Assembly: GCF_001613245.1 (NCBI RefSeq)
Contig: NZ_BDBZ01000037.1
Location: 1-64,000 of the forward strand
DNA length: 64,000 nt
DNA from: Nocardia speluncae NBRC 108251
GTDB taxonomy: Bacteria; Actinomycetota; Actinomycetes; Mycobacteriales; Mycobacteriaceae
Direction of reading: 5' to 3'
Position 1 is the first letter of the stretch, and every line of letters begins with the position of its first letter. Under the pieces are notes generated by a model, which was not told the DNA's origin, ran no database searches, and was given only the letters and a program-made list of their open reading frames with translations. Positions 1-8,384 of this stretch are shown here, piece by piece. The position numbers were made by a program, and so were the translations under genes.

Positions 1-395
1 GTGCCACCAGGCGTACCACCAGGCGTACTGCCGGGCGCACCACCAGGCGTACTGCCGAGCGTACTGCCGGGCGTACCACCAGGCGCACTACCGGGCGTGC
101 CACCAGGCGTACTGCCGGGCGTGCCACCGGGCGTACTGCCGGGCGTACTGCCGAGCGCACCACCAGGCGCACCACTAGGCGTACTGCCGGGCGCACCACC
201 AGGCGCACCACCAGGCGTGCCACCGGGCGTACTGCCGGGCGTACTGCCGGGCGCACCACCGGGCGTACCACCGGGCGTACCACTAGGCGTGCCACCGGGC
301 GTACCACCAGGCGCACCACCGGGCGTGCCACCGGGCGTACTGCCGGGCGTACCACTAGGCGTGCCACCAGGCGCACTGCCGGGCGTACCACCAGG
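1..395 (-). repeat. Degenerate 12-bp tandem repeat encoding GGTP/GSTP/GGAP tetrapeptides
   Basis: About 32 consecutive 12-bp units translate on the minus strand as Gly-(Gly/Ser)-(Thr/Ala)-Pro, with occasional Leu for Pro. Units vary mostly at the Thr/Ala and Gly/Ser codons, so the reading frame is kept while the DNA drifts. The array reaches the window edge, so total length is unknown. Confidence 0.9.
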
Positions 396-902
396 CGTGT
401 TGGAGTCATTATCCCAGGGGTTTTCATCCATGTACTGACCCCTGGCTGCCCGGTCGTCTGCCTCTTCCTGTGCCTTCCACTGGGAGTATTCCGGGCCGTT
501 GTTCTTCCACGCCGCGAATTCGCCTGGATGGTCCCGCTCCGCGTTCTGCATAAAACGATCCGCCATCTGGCCTTCGGGCGAATCACGATCCCTATCGCGC
601 ATTGCTCGGAAGTTATCGAGCCTCTTCCAAAGTTTTTCACGCTGTTCGCGGCTCATAGGGTTGCTGGCGCCACCACCCGGCGGCTGCCCTCCCGGCCGCT
701 GCTCACCCGGCGCGCCTGAACCAGGGGTGTCCCAATCATTGAACCCACCCGCCGCCTGGCCGTCATTATTGACTCCGTCGTTAACGGATTCTCCGGCCGG
801 CCTGGAACTGCTGTCACGCTGCCCGTCGACGACTCGCGGCCAACCTGCGAGGCGGAACCGGAGCCGCCACAAAAAGTCTCTGAACGGCAGAAACCGCGCC
901 AC
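1..902 (-). CDS. Partial hypothetical protein with GGTP-repeat tail (runs off window)
   Basis: Function unknown. The frame opens at a GTG (902-900) preceded by GGAGG with 5-nt spacing and stays open to position 1, so the 3' end lies outside the window. The start region reads MARFLPFRDFLWRLRF, basic and hydrophobic. A charged helical middle follows (MSREQREKLWKRLDNFRAM, then EFAAWKNNGPEYSQWKAQEE), and from about residue 170 the protein becomes a long Gly-Gly-Thr-Pro type repeat. It is the last visible gene of a minus-strand series that begins with the WXG100-like protein at 2984, so a secretion-associated role is plausible but only inferred. The forward-strand Pro-rich frame over the same repeat is its mirror. 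Confidence 0.75.
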   Translation of the reverse strand, partial: MARFLPFRDFLWRLRFRLAGWPRVVDGQRDSSSRPAGESVNDGVNNDGQAAGGFNDWDTPGSGAPGEQRPGGQPPGGGASNPMSREQREKLWKRLDNFRAMRDRDRDSPEGQMADRFMQNAERDHPGEFAAWKNNGPEYSQWKAQEEADDRAARGQYMDENPWDNDSNTPGGTPGSAPGGTPSGTPGSTPGGTPGGAPGGTPGGTPSGTPGGTPGGAPGSTPGSTPGGTPGGAPGGAPGSTPSGAPGGALGSTPGSTPGGTPGSTPGGTPGSAPGGTPGSTLGSTPGGAPGSTPGGTPGG

Positions 903-932
903 TGCATCCTCCAGCCCTGGATGGGGCTTCCA

Positions 933-1302
933 CTAGTCTCCGTTTGCCACGATCCGAAACGTGCTTATGCCACCTGGTGAGCAGGAAGCGATCTCACTGA
1001 CCTCAGGTTCGACACCAACGGTATGGACCCTCGTCGACTCCCGACTTCGGAAAGCCCTGCCACACAATCACCCCGAACGCTGTCTCGTAATTCCGTATCC
1101 GGACCATGCCCGAGTAACTATCCATCACATCGCACCAATTTTCAGGTATCCCCAGGGCCGGGAACGCAACCTGGCTGGATACAGATATCGCAGAGGTCGA
1201 GTGTGGATACCGACCCCACCGTCACCGAACCATTGAGGCCGCCCACGCATCTGGACCGACCGGTATCTCGGCACGCTCGGTCTCATTATGTTCCCGGCCC
1301 AT
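933..1302 (-). pseudogene. Broken small gene between the WXG100-like protein and the repeat protein
   Basis: An ATG at 1302 lies 2 nt after the stop of the upstream gene, with GGGGTGA as a likely ribosome site, so a coupled gene was expected here. The frame reads MGREHNETERAEIPVG, meets TGA at 1224-1222, then continues in the same frame with convincing protein (VAFPALGIPENWCDVMDSY, VRIRNYETAFGVIVWQGF). Near position 1030 the sense switches to the next frame and ends GGISTFRIVANGD at TAG 935-933. This is one coding sequence of about 120 codons with one internal stop and one frameshift: a recent pseudogene or two sequencing errors. Product family not recognised. Confidence 0.55.
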
Positions 1303-1304
1303 AA

Positions 1305-2984
1305 TCACCCCGGCGCCGATGGCCGACCGCCGCTCCCTGCGGGTTCGGTCGGCGTCGGGACAAATTCGGCCGATACGTCTCGTTTCTCCCCGCTGGTGGT
1401 TTCCTCGTCTCGCTGCGGCCCGGCGGGGGGGATCGCGGTATCGGGCGCAAACACCTGAGCTCCATCGGCATCCGGTCGCGTCGTTTCGACCGCTCCACCT
1501 CGGTCCCCGGCGTCGCCCGGCGATGCCGCTGTTACCTTGTCGCGCTCGGTGGCCAACTCGACACGCGCCGCTTTCTTTCCACCTCGCGACCAGGGCGTCG
1601 CCCGGGGTGGGCCGCTGGACGACTGCGACGCACTCGGTCCGACCGGCCCGCGGCTTGCGGCGCTCTGGGTCTTGTTCGCTGCACTATCGCCAGGACGTTG
1701 ACTGTTGTTCTGGGTGGGTGCTGTCTGGGACTGCCCGGGTGTCGATGCGCCAGCCGATTGCGCGGCTCCCGACGGCGCCACGCCTCCCACAGCACCGCCC
1801 TCGCGCTGCGCCGACCCGGCCTCCGTTCGATCCGAGCTCTGACCGATGTCATGCCCGTCCCCGGTCGAGCCCTCGTCCGGCGAGATCCGAGCTTGTCCGG
1901 AGGAGTCGGTTCCCGCCGAGGAGGGATCGCCCATCGAGCTCGGTGCGGCGACTGATGCGCCGGGCAGGGAAGCATCGGCGGATGGCCCGGGGGCAGTGGT
2001 CGCCGCGAGCTGAGATTCGGCGCCGGGCTGGGGTGCGACAGTTGGATCGGTGGCGCTATCGGAATTCTGGCCCCCGGAGAGGGAAGAGTTGGCGTCCGCA
2101 CCTTTCCCAGCAGGTGTTTCCAGGCCGGGCTGCTGCATGTCCGGCAACCAGTCGGGAAGATTCCGCATCATTTCCGGCACCCAATTGGGCAACGTGCTCG
2201 GCAATGTGCCGGGCTGAGGTGGAAGGATCAGCGGCTCATCGGCGCCGGGGTAGGGCCAGTCGGCAGCGGGAACTTCTAATCCGGGAGTTGTGAAGTCGAA
2301 GTGGTCCAGCTTCTCGTTGAACTTTTCGCCGTGTGAGGCCATTTTGTCGGCATGGTCTTCAAGGTCTTTAACGTAGCGCATGGCCGCGTCGGGATCGAGA
2401 TAGTATTTTGTATCGACGCCGGGCGACGACGGCAACGTGAAATCGGGCGGCAGCAGGATATCGCGGATAAGCTGGTCCAACTTGTCCAGCAGTGGTTCGA
2501 GCGCCTTCGCTGTCACCTCGTTCACGACGTACCACATGATGGTCTCCGCCGTCTTCTTGAGTAGCCACCGTGCCGCGGCTGCGATCATCGGACCGGTTGC
2601 CGGGCCCGCAGGTGTGAACATGCCTGCCACGAAACTTGCGGCGAGCGCGGCCAGTTCGATGAGCACGGCGATCTGTATCGCTTCGATGACGTCGGCCGCA
2701 ATATCGAGTGCCGTGGCCGTGAATTCGAGTGCGGAATCCAGTTCCGCCATCATTTCCCCGCGGTGGGACCACACCACCAAAATCGCCTGGTATGAGTTCC
2801 CGGACATTGCCGATCCCATATCTCCGAGCGTGTTGGTCGCCGCATCGAAGGATTCACGGATATCTGTAGCGAAATCATGTACGTCCCGACTCAGGGCCCG
2901 GACCTGATCCACATCGACATCGGGATATGGAATGCCCGCGACGTTGAGAAACAGCACGATTTCGCTGGGTATGTGGATACTCAA
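1305..2984 (-). CDS. WXG100-like domain protein with Pro/Ser/Gly-rich tail (type VII secretion-like)
   Basis: The 559-residue product starts at a TTG with GAAGGGG 6 nt upstream. Residues 1-180 are helical and resemble the WXG100-like N-terminal domain found in large actinobacterial ESX substrates such as the N-terminus of CpnT: MSGNSYQAILVVWSHRGEM has the helix-turn WxxxG-like arrangement, followed by a hydrophobic helical stretch (AVLIELAALAASFVAGMF). Residues 300-559 are low-complexity Ser, Gly, Pro and Gln and probably disordered. No toxin domain is seen at the C-terminus. The next gene starts 2 nt after its stop. Family knowledge suggests a secreted or surface-associated substrate; the exact function is not visible. 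Confidence 0.8.
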   Translation of the reverse strand: MSIHIPSEIVLFLNVAGIPYPDVDVDQVRALSRDVHDFATDIRESFDAATNTLGDMGSAMSGNSYQAILVVWSHRGEMMAELDSALEFTATALDIAADVIEAIQIAVLIELAALAASFVAGMFTPAGPATGPMIAAAARWLLKKTAETIMWYVVNEVTAKALEPLLDKLDQLIRDILLPPDFTLPSSPGVDTKYYLDPDAAMRYVKDLEDHADKMASHGEKFNEKLDHFDFTTPGLEVPAADWPYPGADEPLILPPQPGTLPSTLPNWVPEMMRNLPDWLPDMQQPGLETPAGKGADANSSLSGGQNSDSATDPTVAPQPGAESQLAATTAPGPSADASLPGASVAAPSSMGDPSSAGTDSSGQARISPDEGSTGDGHDIGQSSDRTEAGSAQREGGAVGGVAPSGAAQSAGASTPGQSQTAPTQNNSQRPGDSAANKTQSAASRGPVGPSASQSSSGPPRATPWSRGGKKAARVELATERDKVTAASPGDAGDRGGAVETTRPDADGAQVFAPDTAIPPAGPQRDEETTSGEKRDVSAEFVPTPTEPAGSGGRPSAPG

Positions 2985-3803
2985 ATCTCGCCCCTTCTCA
3001 CTGCGCGGGTCGAGCCGGAGAATCCGGGCAGCCGGACCACGAGGTGTATCGGGCCGAGCCGGACCGAACCCCGGTCGCGCAAGGCGTTATACCTGCCACC
3101 GGTATCAGCGGGACGGGAACATGGGGGACCCGAGACTCGGCGCGGCCCGAGATGCAGGTGAAGTTGCGGCAACATTCGTCTTCCCACACCTCATCTCGTT
3201 CAGCGTTCGACCTCCCCCGGCGCACCGACGCTGGAAGCTTCGGCGCCCGAACAGACTACCCAATGCAGATTTCCGACCGGGTCGCTCACACAGTCCCAAG
3301 AGTCAACCTCGCCCCACCGTGACCATGCAACCGGAGACACCAAGAAGGGCCTTCCACCACAGCTCGCAGACCTTCTGTGCGACTCACAACCGAGCCTGTC
3401 CCACACTGGCAGCAATGACCAGTTCAGGATGCGTGTTCCCGGCAGCGCGCGGATCGTTGCGCCTGCCTACGTGGCACGTTCCCGAGCTACCGGCCCCGGC
3501 CGCGGGCCCGAACAGCATCGACCGCGGCCGGGCTTCGACAGTCACCACGGCAGCAAGGTGCGGCACACCTCAGGGCGGCCAGATATCACCAAAACTGGGA
3601 ACAATTCGGTCCCACGGGCCCCATCGGAACACCGCCCCAGCCGATCCGGACAGCAGTAGAGCCAGTGATCACCAGCCGCAGATCGATCCGGTTCACCGGG
3701 CAGATGGCATCGACCTTCCGACACGCCCGAGGTGCGATAGCTGCCCGATTTGCAACAATTTGCCACTGGTGGTGTGCCCAGAATCCGGTGATACTCTCCG
3801 AGA
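2985..3803. other. About 820 bp with no convincing gene
   Basis: Open frames exist on both strands (the longest about 290 codons forward, overlapping the gene at 2984), but their translations are rich in Arg, Pro, Ser and His, with no recognisable domain. I see only the upstream region of the two divergent genes here. Confidence 0.5.
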
Positions 3804-4646
3804 ATGACCGGAGCGCTTGATATTTCGTGGCAACGCTGTATCAATAGTTGGATCAGCGAAAATCTCGAACAGGGCCATGATGCCGAATCGATTGCGCAAT
3901 CCATGACCAGCGACGGTTTCGACAAAGAAACTGCCACAGCGGCCGTCCACAGATTACTCGCAGGCGAGATTCCCGAGGAATCATTCTACGAATACGATTC
4001 CGGGCCCGTACCGGCCGACCGATCCTTTTACGCCCACGACCGCATGGTCCACACACTACTTCGGACGAACAATCCACAAACGATTCTGTTCGACGATGTA
4101 CTCTCGCCCGATGAATGCGATCAGCTGATCGAACTGTCGCGGCCCAGAATGCAGCCCTCCAGGATCATTGATGCCGCTACCGGACATTTGGTACCCGCCG
4201 ATAGTCGTGCAAGTGAGAGTTGGGACTTCGAGGTGTCGGAGGATCCGTTCATCGACCGTATAGACCGGCGGATCTCGGCGCTCATGAACTGGCCACTGGA
4301 ATGCGGCGAAGGTCTCCAAGTCGTGCATTACGGTCCCGGCGGAGAATTTCTGCCACATTTCGATTTCTACCCCCCACAGGACCCTGGTAGCGCAGCTCAT
4401 TTCATATCCGGAGGCCAGCGAACAGCGACCCTCATCGTCTATCTGAACGATGTCGAGGCAGGTGGGGAAACCGCATTCACCGAGGCAGGGCTATCGTTCA
4501 CCCCGCGCAAGGGTCAGGCACTGTACTTCCGATATTTCAACAACATCGGCCAACTCGATCCGATGACCCGTCATGCCGGACTACCGGTGACAGCCGGCGA
4601 AAAGTGGATTGTCACCAAGTGGATGCGCCGCTACCGCCACCGGTGA
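3804..4646 (+). CDS. 2OG-Fe(II) oxygenase, prolyl 4-hydroxylase-like
   Basis: Predicted non-haem iron dioxygenase using 2-oxoglutarate and O2 to hydroxylate a protein or small molecule. The C-terminal double-stranded beta-helix carries the expected ligands: H185 and D187 in LPHFDFYPP, distal H257 in MTRHAGLP, and K267 in GEKWIVTKW as the likely 2-oxoglutarate carboxylate binder. SGGQRTATLIVYLNDVEAGGET is the usual P4H-alpha core strand. Residues 25-52 (AESIAQSMTSDGFDKETA) look like a small helical UBA-like module, also seen in bacterial members. At 280 residues the length is normal. It stands alone; the substrate is unknown. Confidence 0.85.
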   Translation: MTGALDISWQRCINSWISENLEQGHDAESIAQSMTSDGFDKETATAAVHRLLAGEIPEESFYEYDSGPVPADRSFYAHDRMVHTLLRTNNPQTILFDDVLSPDECDQLIELSRPRMQPSRIIDAATGHLVPADSRASESWDFEVSEDPFIDRIDRRISALMNWPLECGEGLQVVHYGPGGEFLPHFDFYPPQDPGSAAHFISGGQRTATLIVYLNDVEAGGETAFTEAGLSFTPRKGQALYFRYFNNIGQLDPMTRHAGLPVTAGEKWIVTKWMRRYRHR

Positions 4647-4738
4647 ACAGGCGGCGGTAACGACGACACCCGCTGTGGACAACAAAGTAGAGCCCTTCGC
4701 AGCGTAAATCGCTGTCCGAGCCGGCGAATTCCTCGGGT

Positions 4739-5746
4739 TCAGCTGGTCTTGCGCGCCACGAGCTCCACGGGCAATCGCGCCGATTCGACGTCCTGCCCGC
4801 CGATGATTTCGAGTAGTTTGCCGACCGCGGTGGCGCCGATCCGCTGCGCTGGTGAGCGGACCGTGGTCAGCGGGACGGGCAGTTGGGCGGCCACCGGGAT
4901 ATCGTTGTAGCCGACCAGCGCGAGATCGTCCGGAACCGTCAGCCCGAGGTCCCGGGCCACTCCGAGAACGCCGATGGCGATGGTGTCGGTGACAGCGAAG
5001 ACGGCCCGTGGGCGGTCGGGGCGGTCGAGCAGTTCCCGGCCCGCGGCGACACCTCCGGCGACTTCGAAGGTCGATCCGGCGATCCGATGCGGCGGCAGCG
5101 TGATCCCGGCTTCCGTCAGGGCGTCGAAGAATCCGAGCATCCGGTCACGCGCGGTGGTCGCGTGTTCGGGTCCGTTGATGACGGCGAGGTCGGAGTATCC
5201 GCGGTCGAGGAGGTGCCGCCCGGCGAGGTAACCGCCGAGGCGGTCGTCGCCGACGACGAAAGGAAGCCCGGCGTCGGCGTGCCGGGTGAGGGTGAGGATC
5301 GGGAGCGGTCCGATCGGCAGCGAATCCAGGAAGGGGCCGCCGGGGATGTGGAGGCTGCTGAGCAGCAGCCCGTCGACCTGCCGGCCGAGCAGTAGTTCCA
5401 CCGCGCGCCGTTGCGCGTCGAGGTCGTCGGGTGGGCTCGACAGCAGCACCGAGTAACCCGCGTGGGTGGCGGCTTCCTCGATGCCCTGGTAGGTCGTGGC
5501 GACCACGCCGTCGGTCAATCGCGGCATCACGACGCCGAGGGTGGTGGTTTTGCGCGTCCGCAGGCTGGCCGCCCACAGGTTGGGTTGGTAACCGATTTCG
5601 GCGGCTACTTCGCGGACGCGGCGGGCCGAGGGCGTCCAGCCGTCCGCTGGTTCTTCCTGCCGCAGTACTCGGGAGACCGTGGAGATATGCACCCCGGTGC
5701 GCTCGGCGATCTCCTTCAGCGTCGGAGCGCGGGTCGGTCGATGCAT
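4739..5746 (-). CDS. LacI-family transcriptional repressor
   Basis: The 335-residue protein has an N-terminal LacI helix-turn-helix (PTLKEIAERTGVHISTVSRV, residues 8-27) and a hinge region, followed by a periplasmic-binding-protein-like sensor domain (TTLGVVMPRL ... VDGLLLSS ... AVFAVTDTIAIGVL). Length is normal. It is divergent from the glutaryl-CoA dehydrogenase gene at 5879, and the gap carries three 12-bp-phased operator-like repeats, so it most likely represses that gene pair and itself, released by a pathway metabolite. The inducer (glutarate, glutaryl-CoA or a precursor) is inferred from context only. Confidence 0.92.
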   Translation of the reverse strand: MHRPTRAPTLKEIAERTGVHISTVSRVLRQEEPADGWTPSARRVREVAAEIGYQPNLWAASLRTRKTTTLGVVMPRLTDGVVATTYQGIEEAATHAGYSVLLSSPPDDLDAQRRAVELLLGRQVDGLLLSSLHIPGGPFLDSLPIGPLPILTLTRHADAGLPFVVGDDRLGGYLAGRHLLDRGYSDLAVINGPEHATTARDRMLGFFDALTEAGITLPPHRIAGSTFEVAGGVAAGRELLDRPDRPRAVFAVTDTIAIGVLGVARDLGLTVPDDLALVGYNDIPVAAQLPVPLTTVRSPAQRIGATAVGKLLEIIGGQDVESARLPVELVARKTS

Positions 5747-5803
5747 CGCGGCGTGGGGTCCTTCCAGGTTTGACTGTCTTGCGAGGCAAGTCTAGCGTAG
5801 GCA

Positions 5804-5838
5804 TGCAAACGTTCTCGCAATCGTTCCTGCAAACGTTT
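5804..5838. promoter_or_regulatory. Candidate LacI operator array
   Basis: Three related 10-mers begin exactly 12 bp apart: TGCAAACGTT at 5804, CGCAATCGTT at 5816 and TGCAAACGTT at 5828. The last is part of an AAACGTTT palindrome. LacI-family operators usually centre on an AACGTT-like core. The array sits between the divergent LacI and dehydrogenase starts. Confidence 0.65.
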
Positions 5839-5878
5839 CCCAGCGTTTGTCCGGAGCGCACACCCTGCCGGAGGCCGC

Positions 5879-7045
5879 ATGTCCCAGTCGCTGACCCAGC
5901 TGTTCGATCTCGATTCGCTCCTCACGCCGGAGGAAATCGAAATCCGTTCTACTGTGCGTAAGTTCGCCGCCGAACGGATCCGTCCGCATATCGCCGAATG
6001 GTTCGAGGAAGGCCGGATCCCGGCACGTGAACTGGCCGTCGAACTCGGCTCACTGGGTGTGCTCGGCATGCATCTGGACGGATACGACTGCGCCGGGACG
6101 AGCGCCACCGCCTACGGCCTGGCCTGCCTCGAGCTCGAGGCCGTCGACTCCGGTATCCGCAGCCTGGTGTCGGTGCAGGGTTCGCTGGCGATGTTCTCGA
6201 TCCACCATTGGGGCAGCGAGGAACAGAAACAGCAGTGGCTGCCGTCGATGGCCGCCGGCCGGGCCATCGGCTGCTTCGGCCTCACCGAACCCGATCACGG
6301 CTCCGACCCGGCCGGGATGCGCACCCGAGCCGTGCGCGAGGGCGACGATTGGCTGCTCAACGGGACGAAAATGTGGATCACCAACGGCTCGATCGCCGAT
6401 GTCGCGGTGGTCTGGGCCCAGACCGAGGAAGGCATCCGCGGTTTCGTGATCCCCACCGATACCCCCGGTTTCTCCGCTCCCGAGATCGGGGCGAAGATGT
6501 CGCTGCGCGCCTCGGTGACCTCCGAACTCGTCCTGGAAGATGTCCGGCTGCCCGCCGCGGCGATACTGCCGCACGCCCAGGGTCTGCGCGGCCCCCTCAC
6601 CAGCCTCGGCGAGGCCCGGTTCGGCATCGTCTTCGGCGCGATCGGCGCCGCCCGCGACTGCCTGGAAACCGCGATCGACTACGCGCAGACCCGCGAGGTC
6701 TTCGGCAAACCACTGGCCGGTTATCAGCTGACCCAGGCCAAGATCGCGGATATGGCACTGGAAGTGGGAAAGGGGCATCTGCTCGCCTACCACCTGGGCC
6801 GGATCAAGGACCGCGGCGATATCACGCCCGAACAGGTGAGCACGGGCAAGCTCAACAATGTGCGCGAGGCCATCGCCATCGCCCGCGAATGCCGGACCAT
6901 CCTCGCCGCCAACGGGATCACCCTCGAATACCCGGTGATCCGGCACGCGAACAACCTCGAATCCGTACTCACCTACGAAGGCACCTCCGAGGTCCACCAG
7001 CTCACCATCGGCAAGGCGCTCACCGGTTCGGCAGCCTTCCGGTGA
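5879..7045 (+). CDS. gcdH: Glutaryl-CoA dehydrogenase-like acyl-CoA dehydrogenase
   Basis: FAD flavoenzyme expected to oxidise and decarboxylate glutaryl-CoA to crotonyl-CoA. The 388-residue sequence has the standard acyl-CoA dehydrogenase signatures (CFGLTEPDHGSDPAGM, KMWITNGSIADVAVVWAQ). The catalytic base is E367 in LTYEGTSEVHQLTIGKALTG, and this YEGT context is typical of the GCDH subgroup rather than of straight-chain dehydrogenases. The SVQGSLAMFSIHHWGSEEQK segment is also GCDH-like. The ATG has GGAGG upstream. Its stop overlaps the GTG of the CoA-transferase gene, which would make the glutaryl-CoA substrate. Regulation by the divergent LacI protein is likely. Confidence 0.85.
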   Translation: MSQSLTQLFDLDSLLTPEEIEIRSTVRKFAAERIRPHIAEWFEEGRIPARELAVELGSLGVLGMHLDGYDCAGTSATAYGLACLELEAVDSGIRSLVSVQGSLAMFSIHHWGSEEQKQQWLPSMAAGRAIGCFGLTEPDHGSDPAGMRTRAVREGDDWLLNGTKMWITNGSIADVAVVWAQTEEGIRGFVIPTDTPGFSAPEIGAKMSLRASVTSELVLEDVRLPAAAILPHAQGLRGPLTSLGEARFGIVFGAIGAARDCLETAIDYAQTREVFGKPLAGYQLTQAKIADMALEVGKGHLLAYHLGRIKDRGDITPEQVSTGKLNNVREAIAIARECRTILAANGITLEYPVIRHANNLESVLTYEGTSEVHQLTIGKALTGSAAFR

Positions 7046-8157
7046 CGGGCGCACTCGACGGCCTGGTCATCGCCGATTTCGGTCGCGTCCTGGCCGGCCC
7101 GTACGCAACGATGCTGCTTGCGGATTTCGGTGCGGAAGTGATCAAGGTCGAACGGCCGGAAACCGGCGACGATACGCGCCGCTGGGGCCCGCCCTGGGCG
7201 GGCACGGAATCCACCTATTTCCTGAGCGTGAACCGCAACAAGAAATCGGTCGCGCTCGACCTGGCGGATCCCGCAGATCTCGCCGCGGCGCGGGAGCTGG
7301 TGGCTCGCGCCGATGTCGTCGTCGAGAATTTCCTGCCCGGCACAATGGAACGGCTGGGCCTCGGATACGATCAGGTCACCGCCATCAATCCCGATATCGT
7401 CTACTGCTCGGTGACCGGTTTCGGCCGCGACAACACGATGCCGGGGTACGACCTGCTGATCCAGGCGGTCGGCGGTTTGATGAGCATCACCGGCCCCGAC
7501 CCCGCCACTCCCACCAAAGTCGGTGTCGCCGTGGTCGATGTGATCACGGGTCTGCACGCGGCCCTCGGCATCCTGACCGCGCTCCGGCACCGGGACCGGA
7601 CGGGCGAAGGCCAGCGAGTGGAGGTCAACCTGCTGTCGTCGCTGCTCTCCGCCCTGACCAACCAGACCTCCGGCTATATCGGAGCAGGGGTGGTCCCGCA
7701 GGCGATGGGCAACCGGCATCCCAGCATCGCCCCGTACGAGGTGTTCGCCACGGCGGACAAGCCATTGGTGCTGGCGGTCGGCAACGACCGCCAGTTCGCC
7801 GCGCTGGTAAAGGTTCTCGGGGCCGCCGAAATGGCGGCCGATGAACGTTTCGCCGGCAACACCGCCCGGGTCGCCCACCGCGACGAACTCTGCGCCATGC
7901 TCGAAGACCTGCTGGCCGCGGATGGGGCCGACGCCTGGTATACGGCGCTCACCGCGGCGCGGGTGCCGTGCGGACCACTCAACGATATCGCCGGCGCGAT
8001 CGCCTACGCGCAGAATCTCGGCCTGTCCCCGGTGGTCGGTATCGACGATCCTGATTCCGGCACGGTTGCGCAGATCGCGAACCCGATCCGGCTCAGTGCT
8101 ACACCGGCGGCCTACCGCACCACACCACCGCGTCTCGGTGCGGATTCCGGAAATTGA
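7042..8157 (+). CDS. Class III CoA-transferase (CaiB/BaiF), probably glutarate CoA-transferase
   Basis: Transfers CoA from a donor such as succinyl-CoA to a carboxylic acid through an aspartyl-CoA intermediate. The 371-residue product starts at a GTG overlapping the previous TGA (GTGA). LDGLVIADFGRVLAGPYATM is the family N-terminus, and D166 in GVAVVDVITGLHAALG is the expected catalytic aspartate. Family knowledge: the human SUGCT enzyme of this class activates glutarate. Pairing with a GCDH-like gene makes a glutarate or hydroxyglutarate substrate the simplest inference; the substrate cannot be read from the sequence alone. Confidence 0.85.
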   Translation: MTGALDGLVIADFGRVLAGPYATMLLADFGAEVIKVERPETGDDTRRWGPPWAGTESTYFLSVNRNKKSVALDLADPADLAAARELVARADVVVENFLPGTMERLGLGYDQVTAINPDIVYCSVTGFGRDNTMPGYDLLIQAVGGLMSITGPDPATPTKVGVAVVDVITGLHAALGILTALRHRDRTGEGQRVEVNLLSSLLSALTNQTSGYIGAGVVPQAMGNRHPSIAPYEVFATADKPLVLAVGNDRQFAALVKVLGAAEMAADERFAGNTARVAHRDELCAMLEDLLAADGADAWYTALTAARVPCGPLNDIAGAIAYAQNLGLSPVVGIDDPDSGTVAQIANPIRLSATPAAYRTTPPRLGADSGN

Positions 8158-8286
8158 GCGAACGATGAGGTGATCTCCCGTCCGCGTGTCCTGTTCGACG
8201 CAGCCATCGAAGGGCACCGGGCGGGGCGCCTCGGGGTGGTTGCCCCCCCGCCTGCCGGGTTGCCGACACGTAGCTTTAACATTGCA

Positions 8287-8300
8287 AACTGTTGACAGTT
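8287..8300. promoter_or_regulatory. Candidate GntR/FCD operator upstream of the MFS operon
   Basis: AACTGTTGACAGTT is a perfect inverted repeat (6-bp arms, 2-bp centre). It contains GT-TG-AC, in line with the GT(N)xAC pattern of FCD-type GntR operators, and overlaps TTGACA, a possible -35 element. It lies about 85 bp before the MFS start; the GntR gene is second in that operon, so autoregulation is likely. Confidence 0.5.
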
Positions 8301-8384
8301 GACTGATTGACGGTGCATGGTTCACGTCGAGTCCACTCGCGAGACGTACGTCTCAGCGCCCCGGCGCAAGACACTGAGGAACCC

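Noticed and set aside
1..438. Forward Pro-rich open frame (PPGV repeats)
   Set aside because: It mirrors the minus-strand GGTP repeat, which joins in-frame to a convincing protein with a good start at 902.
1319..2293. Forward 324-codon frame
   Set aside because: Arg/Pro-rich antisense of the low-complexity tail of the WXG100-like gene.
2932..3807. Forward 291-codon frame
   Set aside because: No domain, Arg/Pro/Ser/His-rich, overlaps the WXG100-like start and ends inside the oxygenase start; looks like chance openness of high-GC DNA.
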